Below the pieces are notes generated by a model. It made no database searches. It was not told the DNA's origin and saw nothing but the letters and a program-made list of their open reading frames with translations. Positions 11,241 to 22,141 of a stretch of 64,000 bases of DNA are shown here, piece by piece. Each line of letters starts with the position of its first letter. The first letter of the stretch is position 1. A program made the translations under genes and the position numbers. Source of the stretch: Saturnia japonica (taxonomy: Eukaryota > Arthropoda > Insecta > Lepidoptera > Saturniidae); assembly GCA_033032175.1 (NCBI GenBank), contig CM065316.1, positions 8,650,115-8,714,114 of the forward strand, in the 5' to 3' direction.

Positions 11241-12471
11241 TGTCCTTACATATGAAATTGGCGTTGTGTCGAACTGGTCACTTTGATCTCATATATCTGG
11301 CGTTTGGTTAGCAATTCAAAATTCAAATTTATTTCAAATTTAGGCTTTTATATTTGTGTTTCTAATTTAGTGATTCATTTATTTTTTTGCATCATTTGTT
11401 TTTTTTTTTGACATCGTTCTTTTCACAAAATGGAAAACTTGAAATATCGCTTTATTTACGAATATGAGTTTCACCGTGGCATCAGCACTGCAAAAACAAC
11501 TCAAAGAAATAACGATTTATATGGGGAAGCTACTATAAAAGAAAGCACGGTACGTTTTTGGTTCCAACATTTCTTACTGGAAAATATGACCTACGAAACA
11601 AACCCCGTGGACGGCCGGACACCCTAGTTGATAATGAAGAATTAAAGGTGATCGTGGAATCGGCTACATCGTAAATCACGTCAGAGGTAGTGGCATACTT
11701 CGGTATGAGTGATAAAACAATTTTAATTCAGTTGAAATAAACTGGAAAAGTGAAAAAGCTCGAGAAATGGATACCGCATGAATTGACTGAAGCACACCAA
11801 CAAACACGCATTGAGTGCTGCGTTACATTATTACTCAACCGTCACAATAACGAGGGAATTATGAATCCTATTGTTACTTGTGATGAAAAATTGATCCTTT
11901 ACGACAATCGGAAACGCTCATCACAGAGGTTCAACCCAGGAGAACCGGCCAAATCCTGTCCCAAGCGAAAGTTGACTCAGAAAAAGGTACTGGTGAGTGT
12001 TTGGTGGACCAGTGCTGGTGTTATAGACTACAGCTTCCTAAGATCTGGCCAGACGATAACGGCAGATCTGTATTGTCAATAATTGCAAACCATGATGGAA
12101 AAGTTAGCCGTTAAACAACGAAGACCGGTCAATCTCTCTAGCTCACTGCTGCTTCAGGACAACGCTAGTCCCATATTGGAATGTTTCCGACACCTACCGT
12201 ACTCCCCGGACCTTGCTCCAACAGATTATCATTTTTTCGGAATTTGGACAATTTCTTGCAAAGAAAAAATTCAATTCCGATGAGGCTGTCCAAACCGCCT
12301 TCAAAGATTTAATTGAGTCTCGCTCCCACAATTTTTCAGCAATGGAATCAATGAACTACCTTTAACATGACGAAAGTGCATAGATAATAATGGTACATAC
12401 TTCGTTTGATTAAATGTACAATTTAAAATATTTTTTTCGTTTTACTTTTTCCATATAAAACGCTAATTTAA
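11241..12471 (+). mobile_element. mariner element A, dead transposase
   Basis: The left end TGTCCTTACATATGAAATTG follows a TA. The right end is cut off after CGCTAATTT, so the last TIR bases are lost. Broken transposase pieces lie at 11430-11627, 11750-12082 and 12083-12283. They carry the helix-turn-helix region (MENLKYRFIYEYEFHRG), a 'WIPHEL' box, the first catalytic Asp in VTCDEKLILYDN, and the second in LLLQDNA. The ending YSPDLAPTDYHFF carries the third Asp. Roughly 15-20 residues between the second and third Asp are deleted, and stops and frameshifts are frequent. Same subfamily as the copies at 36405 and 62128. Confidence 0.88.
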
Positions 12472-13715
12472 TATTGAAAGACGCACCCCGCACACGTCAA
12501 TGTTCCAACCGTCAAACCTTCCCGATATTTTTGGAACGAAATCAGAATTTCTAGAAATCTGCAATAATATTATCAATATCAACAATACTGCCCGCAAATA
12601 TACAATAACATTGTCAATATTATTATAATATTCCGTGTTTGGGGCTAGCTTTAAATCTATAGGTAGTTCAAACAAACAAGAAACAATCTCTTGAGCTTTA
12701 TAACATTAGTATAATATGTAAGTATATATATATATATATACATATATAGATAATGGTCTGTAATTCTTTGACACAAGCTTTGATACCGAACTGATCGTTT
12801 ATTAGAATTTATTAATACTGGGATTGTTTGCATGATGATATCTTCTACGATTGAGATGTGATCAAGATTTCTGTGAAGAACAGGTAATGATAAAGGACAG
12901 TTAATGATAGTCATGTCTGAAAATGACTCTCTCTGTCTGTACATCCATTAAAAATTTATATTATTATTTGAGTAAATATATTGTGATGTACCCGATCGAG
13001 CTTCTTATCTTCGCTTCTCGATTACTGGGACGTTTTTCGATCCGGTAGTAGTGTTTGGACGTTAATATCTAACGTTCCTATGGCCTAAATTGAATAAAGA
13101 CTTTTTATTGTTATTGAATGCAGTGGTCACTCAACTTTAGGTAGTTTTCAATTCTGTTTGCTACTTTACACAACAAAATAAAAACTGTAGGAAACTGAGA
13201 TATAATGTCTATACAGGATATATTTATATTATTTGTGATATTATTTCCTTCTACAATTATGCAAACTCATTATTAAATTGCACTTAACGAATTTTACTAT
13301 TTTAGATTCAAGGTGCACTAAAGGTGACCGTCAATCACACTATTAATAAATTATTACATTATAAGTATTCGAATACCTATGTAACAAACATAATGGGCAA
13401 TATATGTATTAATCGTTTGAGTTTTTGGCTTATATTATATTTAAGTACAGATTTGCAATTTTACTATAGTGCTAAACGCCCTTAAATATTAGAAAATACT
13501 ACTATTGTTTAAAACATTGACACTGTCAAATGCTATTTGCTGTGCCTATTTATTTATTTGGATTGACAAATAAACAAGAAGATGACTCTTTTGTATTTCA
13601 GCTAATTGCTTACTGAATCCGATCCAAACAAATATATATGTGTCGCATTCGCACATATATCCAAATAAAATTTTACCCTATTGTAAAGAGTTCAAAATAA
13701 ATCCTAATGTCATTT
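12472..13715. other. No gene seen; AT-rich spacer with simple repeat
   Basis: A short (AT)n run lies at about 12722-12742. The patch 12990-13115 is GC-richer and ends CTAAATTGAATAAAGACTTT, which has the look of a transposon 3' end with a polyadenylation signal. It is not recognised further. Confidence 0.4.
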
Positions 13716-13721
13716 AGTCAA

Positions 13722-13985
13722 TGCCTCATGGTTCGTTCGCAAGGTAGACCTCCATAGAGATATGGAACTACCTTCGATCGAATCGTACGTTAAGTCCCTT
13801 GTGAGATCATATTTCGACAGCGTGTCGAATCACGCGAAGCCATTGATGAAAGCCGCCGTAACTTTCACCCCATTCCCCGACACTCTGCGGATATAACACC
13901 GCCCGCGGAACATTTTTATTGATCCCGATCGAACGCGTACTACACGACTGTCCTTAGAAACTAAGCGTGCTCGCGCCCACGCCCG
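13722..13985 (+). pseudogene. jockey-clade LINE, extreme C-terminus of ORF2
   Basis: The translation contains NASWFVRKVDLHRDMELPS, then SYVKSLVRSYFDSVSNHA and KPLMKAAVTFTPFP. This motif series (W-x-V-R-x-x-D-L-H-R-D-L-x-L-P, then F-D-S-x-x-x-H-x-N/K-P-L) marks the tail of jockey-like polymerases. The frame breaks near 13900. GC-rich sequence to about 14170 is probably its 3' region. Confidence 0.7.
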
Positions 13986-14171
13986 CGAAACCACCGTCCC
14001 CTCCGCATGTGATGGGCTGTTAACTTCGCTTTCGCACACCCACCACGTCTATCTTCTCCTGCGGCATCTCAAGCCTAGGTTCCTTCGGTGTACAGCCCTT
14101 GAGTCTAGCAGCCGCTCGCGCGATACAGTGACACTGCAGTTGCATTCACTAGTAACCAACAGACAGCATTA

Positions 14172-14537
14172 CACTGCACACCACACAGATACATAGATTC
14201 TGTAAGGGACCTTTTTTTTCTTATTCTGTACTACATAACATAACATACCATCATGCCTGTATTCCCCGAAGGGTTAGGCAGAGGTGTACATTTGTACACC
14301 CACAGTTCACCGAGTATGTTTTTAGGTCCCATGTTATAGAGGGCGAGCCTATTGCCATTAATCGGACACGTATTCAAACTCTGAGCTGTGCTACTGAGAA
14401 TTTCATAGGAAAAACCCAGTAACACTTTGCTCGACCTGGGATTCGAACCCAGGACATCGCTCACAACAGTCGCGCTTACAACCACTAGGCTAACGAAGCA
14501 GTTACTGTACTAGTTTAGACAAAAATTGACAGATCCC

Positions 14538-14574
<37 letters not shown>

Positions 14575-14780
14575 GTTCTTCCTTCCTCCCAAAAGGCAGG
14601 AACAGGTATAAATGTATAAGTATTTTAGTTTATATCTAATTTCTATGGATAGGGAATTAGCCAGTTCACCACTTAATTGCAACTACGGCAACAGTTTCGC
14701 GGATGAGTGCCTTGAGCGCTCGCCACCAAGCCACGGTGAAGCTGTAAAAGCAGTCTGAGGCTCCAGGACCCTTCGGTAGT
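14172..14780 (+). mobile_element. Repeat family X, copy 1 (interrupted by a SINE)
   Basis: This matches copies at 39282-39690 (+) and 46690-47415 (-). Landmarks are GATACATAGATTCTGTAAGG, a poly-T stretch, CACATGTTCTTCCTTCCT, GGATAGGGAATTAGCCAGTT and GAGCGCTCGCC. A SINE with an 8-bp duplication splits it, and an (AT)n tract at about 14542-14569 expands the middle. The better-preserved copies end in poly-A, so a SINE or a LINE 3' UTR is likely. Confidence 0.65.
14234..14504 (-). mobile_element. tRNA-related SINE, copy 1
   Basis: On the minus strand it has a pol III A-box-like segment (TAGCCTAGTGGTTGTAAGCG) and a B box (GGTTCGAATCCC), then a tRNA-unrelated body with CATGGGACCTAAAAACATAC-type sequence and CTTCGGGGAATACAGGC. 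The 8-bp target-site duplication CTGTACTA flanks it (14226-14233 and 14505-14512), proving insertion into repeat X. Two further copies lie at 20338 and 40941. Confidence 0.9.
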
Positions 14781-15041
14781 GAATATAATATTTACAATTA
14801 TGGGCAAATTTAGACGAACGCAATAAAAAAGGGGCAAATTAATATAATCTTTTACAATTCGTTGAATAGAATCAATTCAATAAATTAACATTTTTTAACA
14901 CAAAAAAATTTGACTATACGAAATAAAAACAAATTACAAGCAGTAAGCTCGATATTTTAATTGTAAGGAATTTCGACCTAACATGAAAGTTGAATATTGT
15001 ACTGAAGAATGTTTTTTTTTTAATAATGGGTGACAGTATCA
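14781..15041. other. No gene seen; AT-rich spacer
   Basis: Nothing recognised between repeat X and the Tc1-like scrap. Confidence 0.4.
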
Positions 15042-15113
15042 CTACTTAGTATTGCCTCCTCTCGCTGTCAAAACTGCCTGAATCTGTCTGGAACGTCTAG
15101 ATACCGTATCTTT
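15042..15113 (-). pseudogene. Tc1-like transposase, last residues
   Basis: The minus strand encodes SRRSRQIQAVLTARGGNTK followed by two stops. The A-V-L-x-A-R-G-G-N-T-K/Y ending is typical of Tc1-family DD34E transposases. Upstream coding sequence could not be followed. Low information, so the call is tentative. Confidence 0.4.
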
Positions 15114-15855
15114 TTATTGCGTTCCTCTAAATATGTCCATGATTGTATAAATAAGTTATAATAATAACTATAATAAAACTGCAATAAGTTGAAGTAAGAG
15201 TACTTTGTTTGGTGTAGTTAGAACACCACCGAGATATTTTTTTTAATTCTATATAATAACGTTTTCTTATTTTATTTTTTAACATCCCTCACTATTTGGC
15301 CTTACTTCTAGCGGGAAAAGAATTACTTTTATTTATAATACCGCTTTATAACATAATATTTTTACACCAAAGACACAAGCTGATTAAAAGTTGCATTAGG
15401 TTCGCCTACAATTTGCTCGCTTCTATGTAACAGATATCGGTTCAAAATTATTATGCAAGTGATTGTGGTGCATAATGAGAAACAATTTAATTAACTGCAT
15501 TCTTTTTTGTCAATCAAACCATCCTTGAATGGAGTTCCGGTTACATTCAATTTGGAAATAGATATAAAATAAAACATTTTGTTAACTTTGGATTAATTTG
15601 TGAGTGACACCGACGATAAAATGTCTTTAAACGAATAACTCTTTGCATTTTGTACTAAACAACAATACTCGATAGTAAACATGATTAGTACGTATATATA
15701 TATATAAGATTTACAAAATTCAAAATCATCATTACTAATTATACTCTATAGAATAGGTATTACAATTTGCACATAACTGTAACAGATACAAAAAAATTAT
15801 AAATAGAGAAAAATATAAAAGCTTTACATTATAGACTGCACTTAGACATCAGTTT
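15114..15855. other. No gene seen; AT-rich spacer
   Basis: No open frame or repeat was recognised, apart from a short TATATATATATA run near 15692-15705. Confidence 0.4.
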
Positions 15856-15859
15856 ATAG

Positions 15860-16190
15860 TAACCTAGCTGACCCGGCAGACGTTATTTTGGCCTTCCCAA
15901 TAACTCGATCACAACGCCACCTATCCCGTTCTTTTCTTGATAACATTTCCATGAAAATAAACAAAATTATAATCATATCCATCCTTTGAATCCGTGAGTT
16001 ATAGTCTTGAGTTGATACAAAAATCCTACAAAAAAAGTACGTTCGGTTTTTCCAAAATTTGAATATTTTCCGATAACGTTTCCAACTTTTCATTTTGAAA
16101 TAAAAGAAAAGCGAAATCGGTCCAGCTATTCTCAAATGATGCGCTTATCAAATAACAGCATTTCATTTTTAGTTATACAGAGGAAGAGAA
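15860..16190 (-). mobile_element. Helitron-like element, family 3, copy 1
   Basis: It begins on the + strand with CCTAGCTGACCCGGCAGACG, i.e. a ...GGGTCAGCTAG(G) end read in reverse. It shares CAGCTATTCTCAAATGATGC and GATGCGCTTA landmarks with the copy at 34350-34720. No protein is encoded; the short frames inside are not genes. Confidence 0.55.
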
Positions 16191-17406
16191 ATTAGTGAAC
16201 GGGCATTATCAAATTAAGGTCAGTACATAAATATAGTACATAAACAACAATAAAATTAGTACATAAATAGTGCAATATTAACGTACTTATTTATGTAGTG
16301 CTGTTGAATAATAAATTAATGATATCTTTATAGATATTATAAGGTATTATACTACCAAATATAAATATACAAAACATACGAGAGATACAATTATTTATAG
16401 TAATTATAATGATAACTTAAACTGCCTTAAAGGTAGTGCATTGAAATACCGCTTCTACATTAATGAGTTCAAATGCTATATTGAACATGAGTTTCCAGTA
16501 AAAAAAAACACTGCGATGAAACTATAGCCTATATATATAGGACATTTTCTCTTTATGATTAGACACCACCAATTTAAATTTTGCACAATTTGGAAAACTG
16601 TTGCTAAGCACATTTCAGTACCTACCTAGCTGCAATAGAAAGTCAGTTATATTTTTAGGAATCCGGAAAAATTATATCATATAATAGCTTACCTATCCTA
16701 CGAAAATGAAGGAACTAAAAGTATATTATTATATTATTACATCTATAAAACTGAATTTGTTTTAAACCGAAGTTATAACAAAAAAGAAATTAACAAAGCG
16801 TAGTTCATTATTTACTGATCACCTACCCACCATTCGTTCATATAATAGTCTCCTTGACACTTCGATCTCATTTTACGAGCACGTCCACCGCTGATGATTG
16901 GGCTCTATTTTCGACAAACACAATGGCTGCATCCATTATTTGTATTAGTATTTTACAATAAATAAATACGTGATCGGACTGCCGTCCCGCGGCGACCCAT
17001 TTACCGCGTGACCTTTGAAATTTGATTTCGATAAATTCTTCGAAAGCAGGTCTTAGTGACTTTTGTCTTAATTAAATTTTTATTTACTTCTTAATATTAA
17101 ATTAAGTTCATGATAACGTGATTTACTTTAAGATTTGCACTGATATATTTGATCGGCTTATTGGCTACAATTACATCTTGCACGTCGAGAAAGCCCGGGT
17201 TTTTCGATCACCGGCTGGAGACAAAATTTGTGAATAGACAACAAACTTTGGTTTTCGGGGTCTTCAACAATCGATCTTGTGTTACTTTTACCATACTAAA
17301 GTATCACTTATAGAGAAACACAGAAAGGTATAGAGAGAAAGAGAGAGAAATTATTACAGGTATAAAGAAAGAGAATTCATATCCAAAATTTATTATTATA
17401 CTTGGG
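16191..17406. other. No gene seen; AT-rich spacer
   Basis: It contains purine-rich GAGAGAAAGAGAGAGAAA at about 17331-17350 just left of a mariner. Nothing else was recognised. Confidence 0.45.
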
Positions 17407-19073
17407 CGGTCCGATAAGTACTTAGCCTCACCGCCCGATAGCGCCACTATCGCAATAGAAATTTATTATCGTGTAGTAAATTCTCGTAGACAGCTACCGT
17501 CAAAATTTCAGCCCAATCGGACTCGTAGTTTTGTTTAGACCGCGTGTGGAAGCAGGCGTGTCCGCGGATTTTAGAAAAATGGAAAAGAGTAATATCGGTC
17601 GGTGATTCGATTCTGAAAGAAAGAAAGAAAAGAAAACTCAAGGTCGCTCAGCGAGCTATGAAGAGGCCTAAGCTTGGTGTTTCTCTACGAGATCGAATCA
17701 GAAATGAGAAGATCCGTAGACAAACTAAGATCATCGACATAGCCAAAAGGATTAGCAAGTTGAAGTGGCAGTGGGCGGAGTACATAGTTCGGAGAACTGA
17801 CGGCCGTTGGGGCAGAAAGGTTCTCGAGTGGAGACCACGCACCGGAAAGCGCAGCGTAGGACGGCCCCCAACTAAATGGAAAGACGACCTAATAAAGGTC
17901 GCTGGGAGCCGTTGGGTGCAGGCCGCACAAGATCGGTCGCTCAGGAGATCTATGGGGGAGGCCTATGTTCAGCAGTGGATGTCCTGCGGCTGAAATGATG
18001 ATTCGATTCTTGTTTTTGGAAGGGAAATCGCGCAGCAAAATCAAAGAGCACTTGGATGCTGTGTACGGTGACTCTACTTCGATGGCGACCGTCAAAAATT
18101 GGTTAACGAGTTTGAACGTGGATGCACGTCGGTTTTTTATTGGGCCACGCCCAGGTGCCCCGAAAACGGCTACCACGGAGGATAACTTGACAAAAATCCA
18201 CTATCTCGTATTGGAAGATTGCCGATTGAAGTTGCGCGTGATAGCTGAGACAGTAGGTATCTAAAGAGACCGCGTGGGTCATATCCTGCATGAAATATTG
18301 GGTATGAGAAAACGGTCGGCGTGATGGGTGCCGAGTTTACTCACTCCGGACCATAAGCGCAACCGTGAGACCACTTCAGAGCAGAGTTTGACGCTGTTTA
18401 AGCGCAATCCGAAGGTGTTTCTGCGTCGTTATATGATCATCAACGAAACATGGATCCACTGGTATACTACACCAAAGACCAAGAAACAGTCAAAACAGTG
18501 GACTGCACCTGGCGAACGTGTTCCGAAGAAGGCGAAGACTGTCCCATCGGCCGGAAAGGTGATGGCTACCGTTTTCTGGGATTCACAAGGTGTGATCCAC
18601 ATCAACTACCTGGAGAAGGGCAAAACGATCACAGGGCTCTACTATGCCGAATTGTTGGGCCGATTCGACACCGAATTGCAAAAAAACGGCCCCATTTGGC
18701 GAAGAAAAAAGTGCTCTTCCACCATGGCAACACACCGGCTCACATCTCCGCCCTCGCCACGGCCATATTGGTCGAATTATGCTACGAACTGCTGCCCCAT
18801 CCATGGTATTCTCCAGATTTGGCCCCGTGCGACTTCTTTTTGTTTCCAAACTTGAAAGTCACTCGCCGGACAGAAATTTTAGTCGAATGATTAGGTTATC
18901 GCCGCCACCGAGGCCTACTTTACAGACCTCGTATTTTCAGATTGGTTAAAGGAGTTGGAGCATTGCTTAGTCAAGTGTATCAAGCTAAAAGAAGACTGAC
19001 TATGTTGAGAAATAAATCGCCACTTTTCCTAAATTTTCGTTTTCCTTTTGTAGGCTAAGTACTTATCGGACCG
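17407..19073 (+). mobile_element. mariner element of a second subfamily, catalytically dead and split by a LINE
   Basis: Terminal inverted repeats CGGTCCGATAAGTACTTAGC (17407) and its reverse complement (ending 19073) enclose a transposase. Minus the inserted LINE, the element is about 1.27 kb, the normal mariner length. Fragments: ATG at 17579 (MEKSNI...), IRFLFLEGKSRSKIKEHLDA after the insertion, then INETWIHWYTTPKTKKQSKQ, and HHGNTPAH...YSPDLAPCDFFLF. The first catalytic Asp of the usual DETW box is Asn and the second Asp (HHDN in relatives) is Gly. The third Asp remains, with 34 residues of spacing to the second site. Several frameshifts are also present, so it cannot transpose. Confidence 0.9.
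17615..17998 (+). mobile_element. 5'-truncated RTE-type LINE inserted in the mariner
   Basis: The open frame 17544-17993 reads, from about residue 30, as the C-terminal end of a lepidopteran RTE-like endonuclease/reverse transcriptase: RAMKRPKLGVSLRDRIRN, DIAKRISKLKWQWAEYIVRR, TDGRWGRKVLEWRPRTGKRS, VGRPPTKWKDDL, AYVQQWMSCG stop. A 12-bp target-site duplication TGATTCGATTCT lies at 17603-17614 and 17999-18010. Only the 3' end was copied, the usual result of abortive target-primed reverse transcription. This insert is in good condition, so it is younger than the mariner decay. Confidence 0.92.
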
Positions 19074-19554
19074 TACTTATAAACTGCTGCCGTAATTCTG
19101 CTGTTGGGTAATTTACTGTTATGAATCGTATTTTAATTTTTCAATGACACCATAGAGAATGACCGCATAATGAAATGAATAATCCATACTAATATTATAA
19201 ATGCGAAAGTAACTCTGTCCTGTCTGTTGCGTTTTCACGCCTAGACCGCTGAACCACTTTTTTCGTTGAACCCTTTATCGTTGAACAAAATTCTAATACA
19301 CTATTTTCAATTATTGCAAACCGTTTGATCAGAGCACGTGGATGAAACGGTCAAACGAAATATTAATTACTTAAAATATTTTTTATTCTGATTTCTATAA
19401 AAGTTACACATATACTATCAGAAAATTTTATGTAGATGTTTTAGCGCAGAACAATGTCATAGTACATTATTTTCTAGGTGATTAATTTTGTTGGTTAACT
19501 CATCAAGCCGTTTTTGAGGTAAATCCGGACATAAAAAACAGACAGTTGTAAGTG
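19074..19554. other. Mostly spacer, with a Helitron-like 5' fragment
   Basis: CCATACTAATATTATAAATG followed by CGAAAGTAACTCTGTC at about 19187-19225 resembles the 5' end of a lepidopteran Helitron-like repeat (TCTATACTAATATTATAAA in relatives). The rest to 19554 is a decayed body of the same kind. Confidence 0.4.
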
Positions 19555-19990
19555 GAAGCGCCCCCGAACCGCTTTTATCCGCGTGCGTGTAAATGCAATG
19601 TTCTACAAAATATTGGTCAATAGTGTATCTAAAAAAAGTCCGCGATAAAATATGCCTATCTCTTATACATAAACTACAACAAAGTATTTTGCGATAATTT
19701 GTTTTGATGAACTTTAAAAACTTGATTTATGAGCGTTATTTTTAGGCATGGCATATTAATCCTTATGAACAAAAGTTACTTCATCATAAAGACAATTTTA
19801 TGAAGTCAAATTTTGCTCTGTATAGCGTGTTATTTTGGCACAGCTTAGGAGATAATGAAAAATTAAAATAATTTGTACTTGCGGGACGAGAGAACAACAA
19901 AAATTAAAACAATAATATGTAGCTACAGGTGTGTTGGCGGCGCGGTGTTTGTCCGCTAAAAACACGGGTGAAACCGTTGGGCACAACTAG
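19555..19990 (+). mobile_element. Helitron-like element, family 1, copy 2
   Basis: Aligns with 29180-29622 and 7834-8209: GAACCGCTTTTATCCGCGTG, GTCCGCGATAAAATATGCC, GGCATGGCATATTAATCCTT, ending GGTGAAACCGTTGGGCACAA then CTAGT. It is directly followed by a family-2 copy. Confidence 0.6.
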
Positions 19991-20793
19991 TATCTTCTAT
20001 ATACAATTAATAATATTGAAGAGTCTGTTTGTAATGTCAAAATAGCAGCTTTTACTAAATTTATATGAAAGTTTATACGATACCTATAACAAAAAGCCTT
20101 TTTTTTTTTTGTCCGTCTGTCTGTCTGTTTGTTCTGGGTAATCTCCGAAAAGGTTCGACCGATTTTGACGGGACTTTAACTAATAGATAGTTGATGATAT
20201 AGGGAGTAACTTAGGCTACTCTTATTTTAGAAAAATAATTAGGGTTCAGCACAAATAAGAAAAAACTGGTCATGGTGAATAAATTCAGGTGCTTAAATAG
20301 CTTACGCTGAGTAAACCATAAAGATATAGCAAATTAACATAACATACTATCAGGCCTGTATTCCCCGAAGGGTTAGGCAGAGGTTTACTAATGTACACCC
20401 ACAGTTCGCCGAGTATGTTTTTAGGTCCCATGTAATAGGGGGTGAGCCTATTGCCATTAATCGGGCACGAAACCAAACTCCGAGCTGCTACTAAGAATTT
20501 CATAGGAAAAACCCAATAACACTTTGCTCGACCTGGGATTCGAACCCAGGACCTCGCTCTTGGCAGGCGCGCTTACGACCACTAGGCTAACGAGGCAGTT
20601 TAACAAATTAATGTACTACATAATTGTAGGCATTAAAAAGACCTAAAAAAATTCCGGGAGAATATATGTCTATCTTCTAAGAAACACCCACATTAAGCAT
20701 TTTTGTCTTTAAAATAACCAGGAACAGAGGAGCAAGATTCGCGCGGGCGTTCTATAGTCCACGTGAGCAAAGCCACGGGCACAGTTAGTTATA
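19991..20793 (+). mobile_element. Helitron-like element, family 2, copy b, split by a SINE
   Basis: It starts near TCTTCTATATACAATTAATA, has GAAGAGTCTGTTTGTAATGT, and runs to about 20329. It resumes after the SINE and ends AAGCCACGGGCACAGTTAGT near 20790. It joins the 3' CTAGT end of the family-1 copy, which suggests one Helitron-like unit inserted at the end of another. Confidence 0.6.
20338..20603 (-). mobile_element. tRNA-related SINE, copy 2
   Basis: Same A box, B box (GGATTCGAACCC on the + strand) and body as at 14234. The 8-bp duplication CAAATTAA lies at 20330-20337 and 20604-20611. It is inserted in the family-2 Helitron-like repeat. Confidence 0.9.
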
Positions 20794-20861
20794 ATATAAA
20801 TAGATAGGACACCTTGTAACGGTGTAAATCCACTATATACTTCATTAATATCTTAATATTA

Positions 20862-22139
20862 GGTCTTTACCTATGAAATTGCCGTTTTGTATGGAAAAAT
20901 TTAAACGAATTTTTTTCATGTATTTTTTATTTGTATTAATCTAAGTAATCACCCATGCAATCAATGCATCTTTGCCAGCGCAGTGGCAGTTTATTGATGC
21001 CCTTCTTAAAGAAATCAGCTGGACGGGAGACAACAAATTCTTCAAAGGCATTTTGTACTGCCTCTCGGGTATTGAATTTTTTTCCCGCCAAGGAGTTATC
21101 CAAATTCTGGAAAAAGTAGTAGTCTGTAGGCGCAAGGTCTGGTGAGTAGGGCGGATGACGGAAAACTTCCAACCCCAGTTCTTGCAACTTGGAGACCGTC
21201 TGCTGTGCAGTATGAGGTCGCGCGTTGTCGTGCAGGAGCAGCGGAGACGTGCGATTGACCAATGCTAGTTGGAGATGTGCCAGCTTCTACATCATTGTGT
21301 TCAGTTCTTCACAGTACACATCTGCAGTAATGCTCACCCCGTTTGGTAAGAAGCTGTGATGAATCACACCGGCGCTAGACCACCAAACAGTAACCATCAC
21401 TTTTCTAGGGGTAAGTTTTCGTTTAGGGCATTGTTTAGGTGCTAAACCAGGATCCAACCAACTTTCTGAGCGCTTGCGGTTATCAAACAGAATCCATTTT
21501 TCATCGCAGGTAACAATGCGGTTCAAAATTCCTTCATTTGTGTGTCTGTTAAGCAGTGCAAGGCACGTGTAGACGCGTACTTCGCGCTGGCGATCATTGA
21601 GTTCGTGGGGCACCCATTTGTCAAGCTTTTTTACCTTGCCAATTTGACGCAAATGAACCAATATTGTTTTGACGCTAACGTCGAAAGCTGCTAATTCCGC
21701 CGTAGATTGTGTATCATCAGCTTCCACAATCGCCTTTAATTCGTCATTGTCGACCAAAGTCTTCGGACGACCGTGAGGTTCATTTTTGAGGTCGAAATTC
21801 CCAGAACGGAAGCGAGCAAACCAATAACAGGTGGTGCGTTGGTTTGTAGTGTTAGCTCCGTAAAAGTCGTTAATGTTGCGTGCCGCTTGTGTCGCGTTGC
21901 TGCCACGACGGTACTCATATTCCATAATTACTCGAATTTTTAACGTATCCATGATGACAAAAAAGATTGAAATGCGATGAAAATGTAACACTAATCAATA
22001 AACAAATGACTACGTTTGGAAAAAGAATTCCATGTTTTTAAAATAAAATTAATTTGAAATTAGAATTCTTAGCCAAACAAAAATTATTTGGATTTGAAAT
22101 GGCTAGTACTGCAGAACGGTAATTTCATAGGTAAAGACT
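20862..22139 (-). mobile_element. mariner element B, full length
   Basis: Inverted repeats GGTCTTTACCTATGAAATTG at the left and the matching AATTTCATAGGTAAAGACT at the right are each bordered by TA, the mariner target duplication (20860-20861 and 22140-22141). Total about 1278 bp. It carries one nearly uninterrupted transposase gene on the minus strand. The TIRs resemble those of copies A, C and D, but the protein is a distinct relative. Confidence 0.93.
20936..21952 (-). pseudogene. mariner transposase with a single premature stop
   Basis: Reading from the ATG at 21952 (MDTLKIRVIMEYEYRRG), the frame is open to 20936 except for one TAG at 21287-21289. About 338 codons in total, matching the 340-350 residues usual for mariner. 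The N-terminal HTH region is followed by the KWVPHEL box. Catalytic residues are all present: IVTCDEKWILFDN (first Asp), LLHDNARPH (second), and YSPDLAPTDYYFF (third, 34 residues after the second). An upstream in-frame start at 21991 would add 13 residues, but the MDTL start fits the family better. The stop lies just before the second Asp, so normal translation would give a protein without two catalytic residues. Confidence 0.92.
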
Positions 22140-22141
22140 TA

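Noticed and set aside
14430..14500. tRNA-like sequence on the minus strand
   Set aside because: Same SINE family head, not a functional tRNA gene.
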